64,000 nt of DNA from an uncultured bacterium (GCA_905215345.1 CAJMPR010000018.1:18485-82484); one strand, 5' to 3'; counted from the stretch's first letter, positions 26,692-36,497 are shown. Translations and numbers: made by a program. Notes: a model not told the origin generated them from the sequence alone.

Positions 26692-28110
26692 ATGATAAAT
26701 AACTATTTAGAAAGGCAAATTAAGGAAAATTTTCCTTATCAACCAACTCCTGAGCAAGAATTTGCTATAAAATCTTTGGCAGAGTTTCTTCTCACGCCCC
26801 GTAACGAGGCGGTTTTTCTGCTTCGGGGGTATGCCGGAACAGGGAAAACATCGATGGTTGGAGCATTGGTCAAAACACTGGATAAATTACAGCAGAAGAC
26901 TATATTATTGGCTCCGACGGGACGGGCGGCAAAAGTATTTTCTGCTTACGCGGGACATCCGGCGTTTACAATTCATAAAAAAATCTATAGACAGCAATCT
27001 TTCTCTAACGATACGGATAACTTCTCGGTCAACGATAATTTGACAACACATACATTGTATATAGTAGATGAAGCGTCAATGATCTCCAATGAAGGATTGT
27101 CCGGCTCGGTGTTCGGTACAGGTCGGTTGCTGGATGACTTGATACAGTTCGTCTATTCCGGTGAGGGATGTCGTCTGCTGCTGATGGGGGATACGGCACA
27201 GCTTCCGCCTGTAGGCGAGGAACAGAGTCCTGCATTATTTGCCGATGCGCTGAAAGGCTATGGCCTGGAGGTGCGTGAAGTGGATTTGACACAGGTAGTG
27301 CGGCAGGAACAGCAGTCGGGTATTCTGTGGAATGCCACCCGTTTACGGCAGTTGATTGCCGAGGATGCTTGCCAGTCGTTACCCAAGATTAAGGTGACAG
27401 GCTTTCCAGATATAAAGGTAGTTCCGGGAAATGAATTGATAGACGCACTCGAGACGTGTTATGATCACGACGGTTTGGATGAAACGATTGTGATATGCCG
27501 TAGCAATAAGCGGGCGAATATATACAATAATGGTATTCGTGCGCAGATTCTTTGGCGGGAAGATGAATTGAACACCGGAGATTTGCTGATGGTTGCGAAA
27601 AATAATTATTATTGGACCGAGAAAGAGAAGGAGATGGACTTCATTGCCAACGGTGAGACGGCGGTAGTGCGTCGTGTGCGCGGCACGCGTGAGTTGTATG
27701 GTTTCCGCTTTGCCGACGTAACCCTTGCTCTCCCCGATTACAATGACTTTGAACTGGAGGTGAATCTGTTGCTGGATACGCTGCATAGCGATGCACCCGC
27801 TTTACCGAAGGCGGACAATGAGCGCCTGTTCTATGCCATCCTCGAAGACTATGTTGATATCTCCATGAAGCGTGATCGCATGAAGAAGATGAAGGCCGAT
27901 CCCTACTACAATGCCTTGCAAGTAAAGTATGCCTATGCCGTAACTTGCCACAAGGCACAGGGCGGACAGTGGAAAAATGTTTTTCTCGATCAGGGATACA
28001 TGACGGACGAGTTTCTTACTCCCGACTATTTTCGATGGCTGTACACGGCATTCACCCGTGCCACCGGTACACTCTATCTGGTGAACTATCCTGAAGTGCA
28101 GATTGTATAG
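26692..28110 (+). CDS. RecD-like ATP-dependent DNA helicase (AAA_30 / UvrD_C_2)
   Basis: A 472-residue superfamily 1B helicase. Walker A is LRGYAGTGKTSMV (about 44-56), Walker B LYIVDEASM (about 122), a QLPPVGEEQSPALF motif III region, and C-terminal AVTCHKAQGGQWKNVFLD and YTAFTRAT. It lacks the long N-terminal domain of RecD2, and recB/recC genes are absent, so it is a stand-alone repair or recombination helicase of the type common in Bacteroidetes. Confidence 0.9.
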   Translation: MINNYLERQIKENFPYQPTPEQEFAIKSLAEFLLTPRNEAVFLLRGYAGTGKTSMVGALVKTLDKLQQKTILLAPTGRAAKVFSAYAGHPAFTIHKKIYRQQSFSNDTDNFSVNDNLTTHTLYIVDEASMISNEGLSGSVFGTGRLLDDLIQFVYSGEGCRLLLMGDTAQLPPVGEEQSPALFADALKGYGLEVREVDLTQVVRQEQQSGILWNATRLRQLIAEDACQSLPKIKVTGFPDIKVVPGNELIDALETCYDHDGLDETIVICRSNKRANIYNNGIRAQILWREDELNTGDLLMVAKNNYYWTEKEKEMDFIANGETAVVRRVRGTRELYGFRFADVTLALPDYNDFELEVNLLLDTLHSDAPALPKADNERLFYAILEDYVDISMKRDRMKKMKADPYYNALQVKYAYAVTCHKAQGGQWKNVFLDQGYMTDEFLTPDYFRWLYTAFTRATGTLYLVNYPEVQIV

Positions 28111-28120
28111 ATACAATGCT

Positions 28121-28169
28121 AATCAAAAGAAATACGAGGCTCAAGCCGAATCTCTTATTTCTTATTGAT
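28121..28169. terminator. Hairpin between convergent helicase and lipoprotein genes
   Basis: Arms 28121-28134 and 28156-28169 pair with a few mismatches, and an inner GGCT-CA-AGCC (28138-28147) forms a tight tip. Its position between convergent genes suggests a bidirectional terminator. Confidence 0.55.
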
Positions 28170-28190
28170 ATAGTATATTAATGGTATAGT

Positions 28191-28607
28191 TTATTTATTA
28201 ATACGACGTACCAATGCAACTCCTTCTGCCGGCATTAATTTTTGATCTATCAATTCTGGTATTTTGCATGTTAAAGTACCGTCATCATTGTATTGAAGAG
28301 TTCCTTCATACACCATTTTTCCATTAGGAATAGGCATGCTTACGATAAAAGTTCCTTTACCGGTGGCGGGTGTATAATTATAAAATCCGGTAAAATCCAT
28401 AGTTTCCATAGCTGTAATGCGGCAAGGCATTCCATCTTCGGTGACATTAGCATCAAGTTGAGCTGAAATCGGGAACTCCTTTACTGTACTTTCCCAAGTG
28501 CCACTAATAGATTTTTTACCTGAGTTTTCAGAGTCGTCTTTACTGCAAGAAGTGAAAACTAATCCCATCATTAATACAAAACTCAACTTCATCAACAAAT
28601 GTTTCAT
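28191..28607 (-). CDS. Small secreted lipoprotein, unknown function
   Basis: A 138-residue lipoprotein with lipobox VFTSC (Cys at about residue 22) followed by an acidic/serine linker and a compact beta-rich domain (SISGTWESTVKEF to VALVRRINK). The SGTWES opening and the TMDFTGFYNY / GTLQYNDDGTLTCKI strands suggest a lipocalin-like barrel; no specific family is recognised. The start at 28607 (MKHLLMKLS) gives a proper signal peptide; the upstream in-frame ATG at 28703 does not. Confidence 0.75.
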   Translation of the reverse strand: MKHLLMKLSFVLMMGLVFTSCSKDDSENSGKKSISGTWESTVKEFPISAQLDANVTEDGMPCRITAMETMDFTGFYNYTPATGKGTFIVSMPIPNGKMVYEGTLQYNDDGTLTCKIPELIDQKLMPAEGVALVRRINK

Positions 28608-28876
28608 AAATAATTTTTTGTTAGATTGATACAAATATTTGTTTGTTTCAAGCACAGCAAATTTGTGCACTTGAATATTTCCGCAAATATATGTATTGTG
28701 CATTAATAAAAATTGTATTGTGGAAAAATAATAAATGCTATTTATAGCAGATAAATCAGAATTTCTATATTTCAGTTTCTACTTTCCCTTTTTGTATGAA
28801 GTAAATTAATGTTCCGATGCAGTATTCGTTCTTTTTCCGCATTTTAGTAAGTAGAACAGCTAAAAGCCAAACAACA

Positions 28877-29695
28877 ATGAAACACATTTATGCTATCGTA
28901 ACTTTGTTCTTGCTAATGTTCGTGGGAACGAGCTGTGAGGATGATTACCGGGATATGGTCTTGTTTGAAGGTGTGGAGCCTATTTACCAGATTGGTACTT
29001 GTGATAATTTGGTTTCATCTGTAACGTTATACGTGACCGATAGCGATGGAATTGTACTCGGCATAGATGGCGGTGATGGTGACTACTCACTCGAGATAGG
29101 TGATGTGAACGTGGCGACTGCTGAATTTATAAAAAGCAACAATGATTATCAGCGTATCCGTATTGTTCCGAAAAGTGAAAGTAATACGGCGATTACAGTG
29201 AGGGATAGTAGCGGTAAGAGAACGGTATTGCATGTGCAGGTATACGAGTATTATAAGCTTGTGTGGAATGTAAGACAACGTGGTTTCGGGCTTATCAACG
29301 GAAATGTGTCGGATGAATCCTGGCGGACGATTCAAATGGATATAGAGAAACTGTTGACGATGAAAATGAACGGACGTTATGAAATGATACCGGCTGATAG
29401 GGAAGAACATTTCCGTGGAGGAGGTACGTTACATGTCTATTCCGATGCTGACAGTGAGACGCCATTGATAGGAACTTATGAGGCGGTTGAGGGGGAGGAT
29501 TCAAGTATGAACTTCCGTTTCGTCTATAATGGGGAGGTACATGTCTTTACGGCGAAAAATCCTTTGGCTTCCGTAACACGGACAGATCCGATACAGCCTT
29601 TACTTATGTGGGAAGAAGTTACTTTACTATCTCCTGTTGCGCTGCCCGAAGGTTGCAAGATATATCAGGCAGAACAGTGGATGTATATAAGATAA
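28877..29695 (+). CDS. Lipoprotein, unknown function
   Basis: A 272-residue lipoprotein with lipobox FVGTSC (Cys at about 20). The mature part is acidic and beta-rich with many short strands; VGTSCEDDYRDMVLFEGVEP follows the lipobox. No family is recognised. The start at 28877 (MKHIYAIVTL) gives a signal peptide; an earlier ATG at 28817 would place 20 hydrophilic residues in front of it. It converges on alaS. Confidence 0.75.
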   Translation: MKHIYAIVTLFLLMFVGTSCEDDYRDMVLFEGVEPIYQIGTCDNLVSSVTLYVTDSDGIVLGIDGGDGDYSLEIGDVNVATAEFIKSNNDYQRIRIVPKSESNTAITVRDSSGKRTVLHVQVYEYYKLVWNVRQRGFGLINGNVSDESWRTIQMDIEKLLTMKMNGRYEMIPADREEHFRGGGTLHVYSDADSETPLIGTYEAVEGEDSSMNFRFVYNGEVHVFTAKNPLASVTRTDPIQPLLMWEEVTLLSPVALPEGCKIYQAEQWMYIR

Positions 29696-29744
29696 TGTGA
29701 TTTTCATTTTTTTGTTAAGAGTAGATTTATGGAGATTTAATGTG

Positions 29745-29769
29745 CGGGAGGCTTAGGCTTCCCGTTTTT
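29745..29769 (+). terminator. Hairpin terminator after the lipoprotein gene
   Basis: CGGGAGGC (29745-29752) pairs with GCTTCCCG (29757-29764) with one G-T, loop of 4, followed by TTTTT. Confidence 0.8.
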
Positions 29770-29851
29770 ACTTTCCTAAGTATATGATGCGTTTCTTATA
29801 AATGCATCATTCGGCTCTTTACATTGGGAATGGGAACGGACAGGGGAAAAA

Positions 29852-29880
29852 TAAAAGGAACGGGGTTACCGTTCCTTTTA
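29852..29880. terminator. Bidirectional terminator between the lipoprotein gene and alaS
   Basis: TAAAAGGAACGG (29852-29863) and CCGTTCCTTTTA (29869-29880) are exact complements with a 5-nt loop. A-rich and T-rich flanks serve both directions. Confidence 0.85.
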
Positions 29881-29973
29881 TTCTATTTTAAAATTGAAGT
29901 ATCTATAAATTCACTCAACATAGACAACATCCCGAAGAGATGTCAATTGTTTCGGTAAATCTATTCAAACCGA

Positions 29974-32592
29974 TTAGATACCTGCCAATTCAATCACCTT
30001 ATCCACAGCAGCACTCAATCCGTCAGTGTTTTTACCTCCGGCAGTTGCGAAGTGAGGTTGCCCACCTCCACCACCTTGTATCAGTTTGGCAGCTTCTTTC
30101 ACCAGATTGCCGGCCTTTAAACCACCTGCAACGAGGTTATCGCTCAACATGACAGTCAGCATCGGTTTACCTTCGTATTCCGTTCCGGCAACAAAGAATA
30201 AGTCTTCAGTAATCTGCCCACGCAATTGGAATGCAATGTTCTTCACCGTTTCAGCCGGTAGCGGAGCACAGAACTTAATTACTTTTACACCATTTATTTC
30301 TTGAATGCTGTTCAGTAGTTTATCTTTCAACTGAGATTCTTTTTCCTTCATGAAGTCTTCCACCTGCTTCTTCAAACCTGCATTCTCATCGATGTACTTG
30401 CGGATGGTTCCGGCAAGGTCGGGAGCATTGTTGAAGAGAGCTTTCAAATCACGTAGTGTATCCTGGATGGTATCCATCATTTCCTCTACACGGGCTCCTG
30501 TATAAGCTTCGATACGGCGTACGCCGGCAGCAACAGAACTTTCGGATATAATCTTCACCATTCCGATATTACCGGTAGCAGCTACGTGCGTGCCACCACA
30601 GAATTCAACGGAAGAACCGAACTGGATAACACGTACATGGTCGCCGTACTTCTCGCCGAAGAGGGCGATAGCGCCCAGCTCTTTAGCTTCTTCAATAGGA
30701 ATATTGCGGTATTCCTTCAAAGGAATGTTGGCACGTATTTTGGTATTTGCGATATGTTCTACCTGGCGAAGTTCCTCGTCTGTCACTTTCTGGAAGTGAG
30801 AGAAGTCAAAACGCAGGGAGTCCGGAGTAACTAATGAACCTTTTTGCTCTACATGGTCGCCTAATACTTCGCGGAGCGCCGCATCCAGCAAGTGAGTAGC
30901 GGAGTGGTTGGCAGCACAAGCAGCACGCTTGTCGGTATCCACGCAAGCCATCATCGGAGCATCCATATGTTCGGGTAACTTCTTGGTAATATGAATAGGG
31001 AGATTATTTTCCTTCTTCGTGTCAATCACCTCAATCGTTTCAAATTCGTTTACCAATACACCGGTATCACCTACTTGACCACCACTTTCGGCATAGAACG
31101 GAGTCTTATCCAGTACAATTTGGTATAAAGTTTGGTTCTTTTGCTTTATCTGGCGGTAACGCAGGATGGATGTTTCGTATTCCGTATAGTCATAACCAAC
31201 AAATTCGGTAGTACCCTCTTGCAGTGTAATCCAGTCACCGGTTTCGATGGCTGCAGCGTTACGGGCACGTGCTTTCTGCTGTTCCATTTCGGCATTGAAC
31301 TCGTTGATATCGGCGGTCATATTATTCTCACGGAGAATCAATTCTGTCAAGTCGAGCGGGAAACCGAATGTATCGTAAAGGGTGAAAGCGTCTTTACCGC
31401 TGATTTCCGTCTTACCGGCTGCTTTGGTATCTGTCATGGTCTTGTCCAACAGGCGGATACCGGTTTCGAGCGTACGGAGGAAGGAATCTTCTTCTTCTTT
31501 GATAACTTTGGCAATCAGTTCCTTTTGTGCAATCAGTTCAGGATAAGAACCACCCATGTTTTCAATGAGCACAGGAAGCAACTTATACATGAATGCCTGT
31601 TTTTGCCCGAGGAATGTATATCCATAACGAACGGCACGGCGCAGGATGCGGCGGATAACGTAACCGGCTTTTGCATTGCTCGGCAACTGTCCGTCGGTGA
31701 TGGAGAAAGCGATGGTACGGATGTGGTCGGCAATTACACGCATAGCGATGTCTTGTTGCTGATTCTGTCCGTAAGTAGTATTTGCCATAGCGGCGATAGC
31801 TTTCAACATCGGTTGGAATACGTCGGTGTCGTAGTTGGAGGTTTTACCTTGCAGGGTGCGCACGAGACGTTCGAAGCCCATACCTGTATCGATTACCTTG
31901 GCGGGAAGTCCTTCGAGGCTGCCATCGGCCTTGCGGTTGAACTGCATGAACACGAGGTTCCATATTTCAATGACCTGCGGATGGTCTTTGTTGACCAACT
32001 GACTGCCGGGTATCTGAGCTTTTTCTTCTGCTGAGCGAGAGTCTACATGAATCTCCGAGCAAGGACCACAAGGACCTGTGTCACCCATTTCCCAGAAGTT
32101 ATCGTGCTTGTTACCGTTGAGGATGTGGTCTTTAGGCAGGAACTTCTCCCAGATGGAAGCAGCTTCGTTATCCCGTTCCAAGCCCTCCTCGGGGCTACCT
32201 TCAAATACGGTAGCATAGAGGTTTTCAGGGTTCAGCTTCAATACATCTACCAGATATTCCCACGCCCATTCAATAGCTTCTTTCTTAAAATAGTCACCGA
32301 ATGACCAGTTGCCCAGCATCTCGAACATGGTGTGGTGATAGGTATCATGGCCTACTTCTTCCAGGTCGTTGTGCTTTCCGCTTACGCGAAGGCATTTTTG
32401 TGAGTCGGCAACTCTTTTGTATTTCGCCGGGTGATTCCCCAAAATAATATCTTTAAACTGGTTCATACCCGCGTTAGTAAACATCAGCGTGGGATCATCC
32501 TTAATCACCATCGGAGCCGAAGGCACAATCTGGTGACCTTTGCTTTCGAAGAAACTCTTGAAAGAATCTCTGATTTCATTTGCAGTCAACAT
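29974..32592 (-). CDS. alaS: Alanyl-tRNA synthetase
   Basis: An 872-residue class II synthetase that charges tRNA-Ala, with the usual order: catalytic core (FESKGHQIVPSAPMV, LMFTNAGMNQFKD), tRNA-recognition domain, editing domain with zinc-site motifs NHSATHLLDAAL and CGGTHVAATGNIG, and C-terminal DHHA1 domain ending GGGGGQPHFATAGGKN. Length is full. A leftward -7 box lies at 32640-32647. Confidence 0.97.
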   Translation of the reverse strand: MLTANEIRDSFKSFFESKGHQIVPSAPMVIKDDPTLMFTNAGMNQFKDIILGNHPAKYKRVADSQKCLRVSGKHNDLEEVGHDTYHHTMFEMLGNWSFGDYFKKEAIEWAWEYLVDVLKLNPENLYATVFEGSPEEGLERDNEAASIWEKFLPKDHILNGNKHDNFWEMGDTGPCGPCSEIHVDSRSAEEKAQIPGSQLVNKDHPQVIEIWNLVFMQFNRKADGSLEGLPAKVIDTGMGFERLVRTLQGKTSNYDTDVFQPMLKAIAAMANTTYGQNQQQDIAMRVIADHIRTIAFSITDGQLPSNAKAGYVIRRILRRAVRYGYTFLGQKQAFMYKLLPVLIENMGGSYPELIAQKELIAKVIKEEEDSFLRTLETGIRLLDKTMTDTKAAGKTEISGKDAFTLYDTFGFPLDLTELILRENNMTADINEFNAEMEQQKARARNAAAIETGDWITLQEGTTEFVGYDYTEYETSILRYRQIKQKNQTLYQIVLDKTPFYAESGGQVGDTGVLVNEFETIEVIDTKKENNLPIHITKKLPEHMDAPMMACVDTDKRAACAANHSATHLLDAALREVLGDHVEQKGSLVTPDSLRFDFSHFQKVTDEELRQVEHIANTKIRANIPLKEYRNIPIEEAKELGAIALFGEKYGDHVRVIQFGSSVEFCGGTHVAATGNIGMVKIISESSVAAGVRRIEAYTGARVEEMMDTIQDTLRDLKALFNNAPDLAGTIRKYIDENAGLKKQVEDFMKEKESQLKDKLLNSIQEINGVKVIKFCAPLPAETVKNIAFQLRGQITEDLFFVAGTEYEGKPMLTVMLSDNLVAGGLKAGNLVKEAAKLIQGGGGGQPHFATAGGKNTDGLSAAVDKVIELAGI

Positions 32593-32639
32593 ACTTCTAT
32601 ATATCTATCCTTGAGGTTAATATTCTTGAAAAAACTGTG

Positions 32640-32667
32640 CAAAGATAGCTTGTTTTTATTACTTTTG
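32640..32667. promoter_or_regulatory. Divergent -7 boxes for alaS and the M23 peptidase gene
   Basis: CAAAGATA (32640-32647; TATCTTTG on the minus strand) faces alaS, and TACTTTTG (32660-32667) faces the peptidase. Transcription near 32674 rules out the TTG start at 32673 and favours the ATG at 32697. Confidence 0.5.
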
Positions 32668-32696
32668 CCGTATTGACAAGCGAAATATTTCCAAAG

Positions 32697-33665
32697 ATGC
32701 GCAAAGTTTACTACATTTATAATCCGCGGACACAGACTTATGACCGAATCTATCCTACTGTCAGACAGCGGGCGCTGAGTATATTGCGCCGCTTATTTGT
32801 GGGCATGGGGTTGGGTGCCGGTTGTTTTATCATATTACTATTGATTTTCGGTTCGCCCTCTGAGAAGGAGCTACGAAAAGAGAACAGCCAGCTTCAGGCG
32901 CAGTACAACGTTCTTACGCGTCGGCTGGACGAGGCGATGGGGGTGTTGCAGGATATACAGCAACGCGATGATAATCTTTATCGTGTTATCTTTCAGGCCG
33001 ATCCTGTTCCCACTGCTATCCGTAAAGCAGGGTATGGCGGTACGAACCGTTATGAACATCTGATGGATATGGCAAATTCGGAGTTGGTGGTCAATACTAC
33101 CCAGAAGATGGATATGCTTACTAAACAGTTGTATATCCAGTCGCGTTCCTTTGACGATGTGGTAGCCATGTGTAAGAATCATGATGAGATGTTGAAATGT
33201 ATTCCTGCTATCCAGCCTATATCGAATAAAGATTTGCGACAAACGGCTTCCGGTTACGGTACCCGTATTGACCCAATTTATGGTACTACCAAATTCCATT
33301 CGGGTATGGACTTCTCCGCCCATCCCGGTACGGATGTTTATGCCACAGGTGATGGTACGGTGATAAAAATGGGGTGGGAAACCGGTTATGGTAATACGAT
33401 TATCATAGATCACGGCTTTGGATATCGCACTTGGTACGCCCACTTGCGCGACTTCCGTACAAAAGTCGGTAAGAAAGTTGTGCGCGGTGAAGTAATTGGC
33501 GGAGTAGGGAGTACTGGTAAAAGTACGGGACCCCATTTGCATTACGAAGTGCATGTGAAAGGGCAGGTCGTGAATCCTGTGAACTACTATTTCATGGATT
33601 TGAGTGCCGAAGATTATGATCGCATGGTACAGATTGCCGCTAACCATGGTAAAGTGCTTGACTAA
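32697..33665 (+). CDS. M23 family zinc metallopeptidase (membrane-anchored)
   Basis: A 322-residue cell-wall endopeptidase. A short cytoplasmic N-terminus (MRKVYYIYNPRTQTYDR) is followed by a TM helix (about 37-57), a coiled coil with LRKENSQLQAQYNVLTRRLD and an M23 domain from about 195. Zinc ligands are present: HSGMDFSAHPG (H and D) and HLHYEVHV (HxH). It differs from the M23-like protein at 60768-61622, which lacks them. Likely substrate is peptidoglycan cross-links. Confidence 0.92.
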   Translation: MRKVYYIYNPRTQTYDRIYPTVRQRALSILRRLFVGMGLGAGCFIILLLIFGSPSEKELRKENSQLQAQYNVLTRRLDEAMGVLQDIQQRDDNLYRVIFQADPVPTAIRKAGYGGTNRYEHLMDMANSELVVNTTQKMDMLTKQLYIQSRSFDDVVAMCKNHDEMLKCIPAIQPISNKDLRQTASGYGTRIDPIYGTTKFHSGMDFSAHPGTDVYATGDGTVIKMGWETGYGNTIIIDHGFGYRTWYAHLRDFRTKVGKKVVRGEVIGGVGSTGKSTGPHLHYEVHVKGQVVNPVNYYFMDLSAEDYDRMVQIAANHGKVLD

Positions 33666-33691
33666 TATTTAATACCTAATATTTATATCTT

Positions 33692-34093
33692 GTGCTGAAT
33701 ACGGATAAAAACCTGAAGTTGTATTACTCCATTGGTGAGGTTGCTGAGATGTTTGATGTGAACGAGTCTCTGCTTCGTTTTTGGGAAAAAGAGTTTCCGC
33801 AACTCAGTCCCAAAAAAGGTGGACGTGGTGTGCGTCAATACCGTAAAGAGGATATTGAAACCGTGAAACTGATTTATCATTTGGTAAAGGAACGTGGTAT
33901 GACTTTGCCCGGTGCCCGCCAACGGATGAAAGATAATAAAGAAGCCACTCTGCGTAACTTTGAAATCGTAGAGCGGCTGAAATCTATTCGTGAAGAACTT
34001 CTTGGCATGAAAAGTGCTCTCGATGCGTTTACGTACGAGCAGGTTGATGCACTAAAAGAAAACTTAGAAGAGTATGAACATGTGACTAAATAG
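33692..34093 (+). CDS. MerR-family transcriptional regulator
   Basis: A 133-residue regulator with a GTG start (LNTDKNLKLYYSIGEVAEMF). The winged HTH is in about 10-80 (YSIGEVAEMFDVNESLLRFW, then RQYRKEDIETVKLIYHLVKE), followed by a dimerisation coiled coil. There is no C-terminal ligand domain and no cysteine set, so the effector is unknown. It follows the M23 gene by 26 nt. Its last 25 or so codons recur as a diverged copy at 37181-37258. Confidence 0.9.
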   Translation: MLNTDKNLKLYYSIGEVAEMFDVNESLLRFWEKEFPQLSPKKGGRGVRQYRKEDIETVKLIYHLVKERGMTLPGARQRMKDNKEATLRNFEIVERLKSIREELLGMKSALDAFTYEQVDALKENLEEYEHVTK

Positions 34094-34184
34094 TATTCAA
34101 CGATTCCTATTTCTTATTTATGCGAATCAGCAGTTGATTTAATTCCTTTTTCCGTTTTACTCTAATAATTGCACTCTTTCACAC

Positions 34185-34258
34185 ACCTATCTGCGTAGGC
34201 TCGCGCACTTATCTGTATTGGCTTCTGCAGATAAGTGCGCGAGCCTACGCAGATAGGT
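34185..34258. repeat. 31-bp perfect inverted repeat with 22-nt internal period
   Basis: Arms 34185-34215 and 34228-34258 are perfect complements over 31 nt, loop 12 nt. Related units start at 34187, 34209 and 34231 (22-nt steps), each with GGCT or its complement AGCC near the centre. It lies between the MerR gene and the convergent lipoprotein gene and could terminate both. Confidence 0.85.
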
Positions 34259-34325
34259 ATGTTGATTTCATTTAAAAACATTCATGTCTGTACAGTAATA
34301 CGTCAATTTCGACTGCTGATTCACA

Positions 34326-36281
34326 TTATTTATTGGATTTAATTAGTATAGGGAGATTGGTGTTTTTATTAATAGTATAGCGATATTCTATATCATATCC
34401 TTTATTACTTAAGTCATCCAATTTGTCATTCATATCTTTTATAGACCCTTTTCCTATATCTCCCCACAGATTTTCTGTTATTTCATTTGTGTTTGCCAAT
34501 GCATCGTTATAGATGAATCCTATTGCTTTGTTTACTATATTCATACCGTCAATGTTGTGATAGTAACATGCATCAATTGATAAATGTCCTTCTGTGTCTT
34601 GTAATCTCTTATTTGCTCCAGCAATATATCCTGAATTATAGCTGACAGGAGATTCAATTGTGCTATTAGAGATATAGCAAGAATAGATTTTATATCCTAA
34701 TATTGACGACCAGTTATTCAAACAACCAACGATTCCTCCAAGACCTTTATTTTCATTAGCAACTCCTTGTGTGGTATCATTAGCAGTTAAAATGATATTA
34801 TTCGCATAACAACCGGCTGTAGTGGTATACTCTTCATTTTGGACCGTAGCATATCCTACAATTCCACCAACTGCTCTTAACCCGGAAATTTTGCTATCAA
34901 CAACTGCGGAAGCATAGATATTTGCACCACTGCACCAACCAACGATTCCTCCGACACTGTGACCTGACGATGAAATTTTAGAATTTGTTACTTTACAGTT
35001 TTTCACTACTCCTTCTTTCCATTGATATGATAAATCTCCTGTAATTCCACCACAAAGCCGGGTTGATGCTACTATTTCACACTTTGAGATACAGCAATCA
35101 ATAATAGCGCCCTTGGCAGCTCCTACTATTCCGCCGGCACCTACATTACATTTTATAGTACCATCATTGATTGTACATCCTTTGATTATGGCAGTTGAAT
35201 TTTGGTTATTGCCAGTAACTCCCGCTATTGCACCGCAATATGAATCACCGTATACTTTAGGGGATTCCAGTGTAATATTTTTAACTATACCACCGACTAC
35301 TCCGAAAAGTCCCCCTTGTGTACGGTAATTAGCTTGGTCAATATTGTAATATAGAGATTTTATAGTCATGCCGCATCCATCGAAAACTCCATCAAAACTA
35401 TAAACTGTATAGTCTATTGCACCTCCTATTGGTTGCCAAGAACCTTTATCTTCTCCACATATCAACGACATATCTATATCTTTAGTTAACTTGTAAAACT
35501 TCTTATTCCATTTATCGGCTTCTCTACTAATCACTCTATTCGACAGTAATAGTAATTGATCTGCTGTTGCTATTTCATAAGCTTTCTCTTCCGATGAACC
35601 GTCTATATTAGGATTATCCTCATTGTCGAACATGTTTCCTGAGTTCCCGATAATAACCAAACATTGGGCAGATTTATCCCCATTGCGAGTGGTAACAGTA
35701 ATTGTTGCTTTACCATTTGAAATTCCTTTGACCTTCCCCGTATCATCCACGGTTGCAATTGCCGGGTTATCAGACTTCCATACCAGCAGCTTGTCAGACG
35801 TGTTTTCGGGAGTAAACGTAATGGTTAATGTCTCTGTTTCATTAACGGCTAATTTGAGGCTTGTTTTATTTATGGATATTGACTCTACTGCAATATTATT
35901 TCGGGGAGGTTGAATAATCGTAATAGAAGATTTTGCAGAGCCTGCGATTATATGTATATATCCGGTGCGATTATCGGTACCAGACGGATTCTCCTCTGTG
36001 ATCTCAATGGTAAGTGTGTGTGTACCGGCTTCTCCGGACGTTTGGTCAGTGGTGAACCATGCAGGGATAGCTCTTGTATCGCTTGTCATTAATTTCCACG
36101 ATGTATTTACTGTAAAAATGACTGTAGCTTTCTTTGTGTTTGAAGAAGTCAGATTGATTGTGGAAATCTCAATTTGTACATTGGGAGTTTCCTCTGTGGC
36201 TTTACTACACGATGTGACAATTGTTATAACTGATACACACATTGTTGCAAGAAATAAATGTTTCAAGATTGAGCTTTTCAT
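34326..36281 (-). CDS. Surface lipoprotein with BACON, Big2 and GLUG-like repeats
   Basis: A 651-residue lipoprotein with lipobox IVTSC (Cys about 25). Domains in order: BACON-like (about 35-125, with SWKLMTSDTRAIPAWFTTD), bacterial Ig-like Big2 (about 132-215; TSDKLLVWKSDNPAIATVDD, GKVKGISNGKATITV), a linker, then a long beta-helix-like region (about 300-600) of repeated GGIVG / GGITG / GAIAG turns. BACON and Big2 are adhesion or carbohydrate-binding modules, and GLUG-like repeats occur in adhesins. It probably binds a host or diet glycan at the cell surface. It sits inside the 3.1-kb segment between the two MerR 3' ends. Confidence 0.85.
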   Translation of the reverse strand: MKSSILKHLFLATMCVSVITIVTSCSKATEETPNVQIEISTINLTSSNTKKATVIFTVNTSWKLMTSDTRAIPAWFTTDQTSGEAGTHTLTIEITEENPSGTDNRTGYIHIIAGSAKSSITIIQPPRNNIAVESISINKTSLKLAVNETETLTITFTPENTSDKLLVWKSDNPAIATVDDTGKVKGISNGKATITVTTRNGDKSAQCLVIIGNSGNMFDNEDNPNIDGSSEEKAYEIATADQLLLLSNRVISREADKWNKKFYKLTKDIDMSLICGEDKGSWQPIGGAIDYTVYSFDGVFDGCGMTIKSLYYNIDQANYRTQGGLFGVVGGIVKNITLESPKVYGDSYCGAIAGVTGNNQNSTAIIKGCTINDGTIKCNVGAGGIVGAAKGAIIDCCISKCEIVASTRLCGGITGDLSYQWKEGVVKNCKVTNSKISSSGHSVGGIVGWCSGANIYASAVVDSKISGLRAVGGIVGYATVQNEEYTTTAGCYANNIILTANDTTQGVANENKGLGGIVGCLNNWSSILGYKIYSCYISNSTIESPVSYNSGYIAGANKRLQDTEGHLSIDACYYHNIDGMNIVNKAIGFIYNDALANTNEITENLWGDIGKGSIKDMNDKLDDLSNKGYDIEYRYTINKNTNLPILIKSNK

Positions 36282-36460
36282 ATAGATTTTCCATTTAATT
36301 GTTTATTTAAAGATAAACATTCCTTTTCGATAAAGAAAGTCACTCTTTGTTCGTTTCTACAGATATGTGGCACGGAGGTTATAAGCGGTACAAAATCGTT
36401 GGGTAATGTGCTAAAATAGAATGGTCACAAGAAGAAAGTCGTCATGTTTTGGTTCTTAAT

Positions 36461-36491
36461 TTTGGGTGAAAGCAATTAATTTCTACCTTTG
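36461..36491 (+). promoter_or_regulatory. Consensus Bacteroides promoter
   Basis: TTTG at 36461-36464, 19 nt, then TACCTTTG at 36484-36491: an excellent match to TTTG-N19-TAnnTTTG. The predicted start site is near 36498, almost 300 nt before the LytTR start codon, giving a long untranslated leader or a separate RNA. Confidence 0.75.
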
Positions 36492-36497
36492 TATGCA

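Noticed and set aside
28191..29695. The two lipoprotein genes as a functional pair
   Set aside because: They are divergent, share no sequence similarity and belong to different fold types as far as can be seen.
31132..32034. Rightward 300-codon open frame within alaS
   Set aside because: Antisense to well-conserved alaS sequence; its length is explained by the codon pattern of the real gene.
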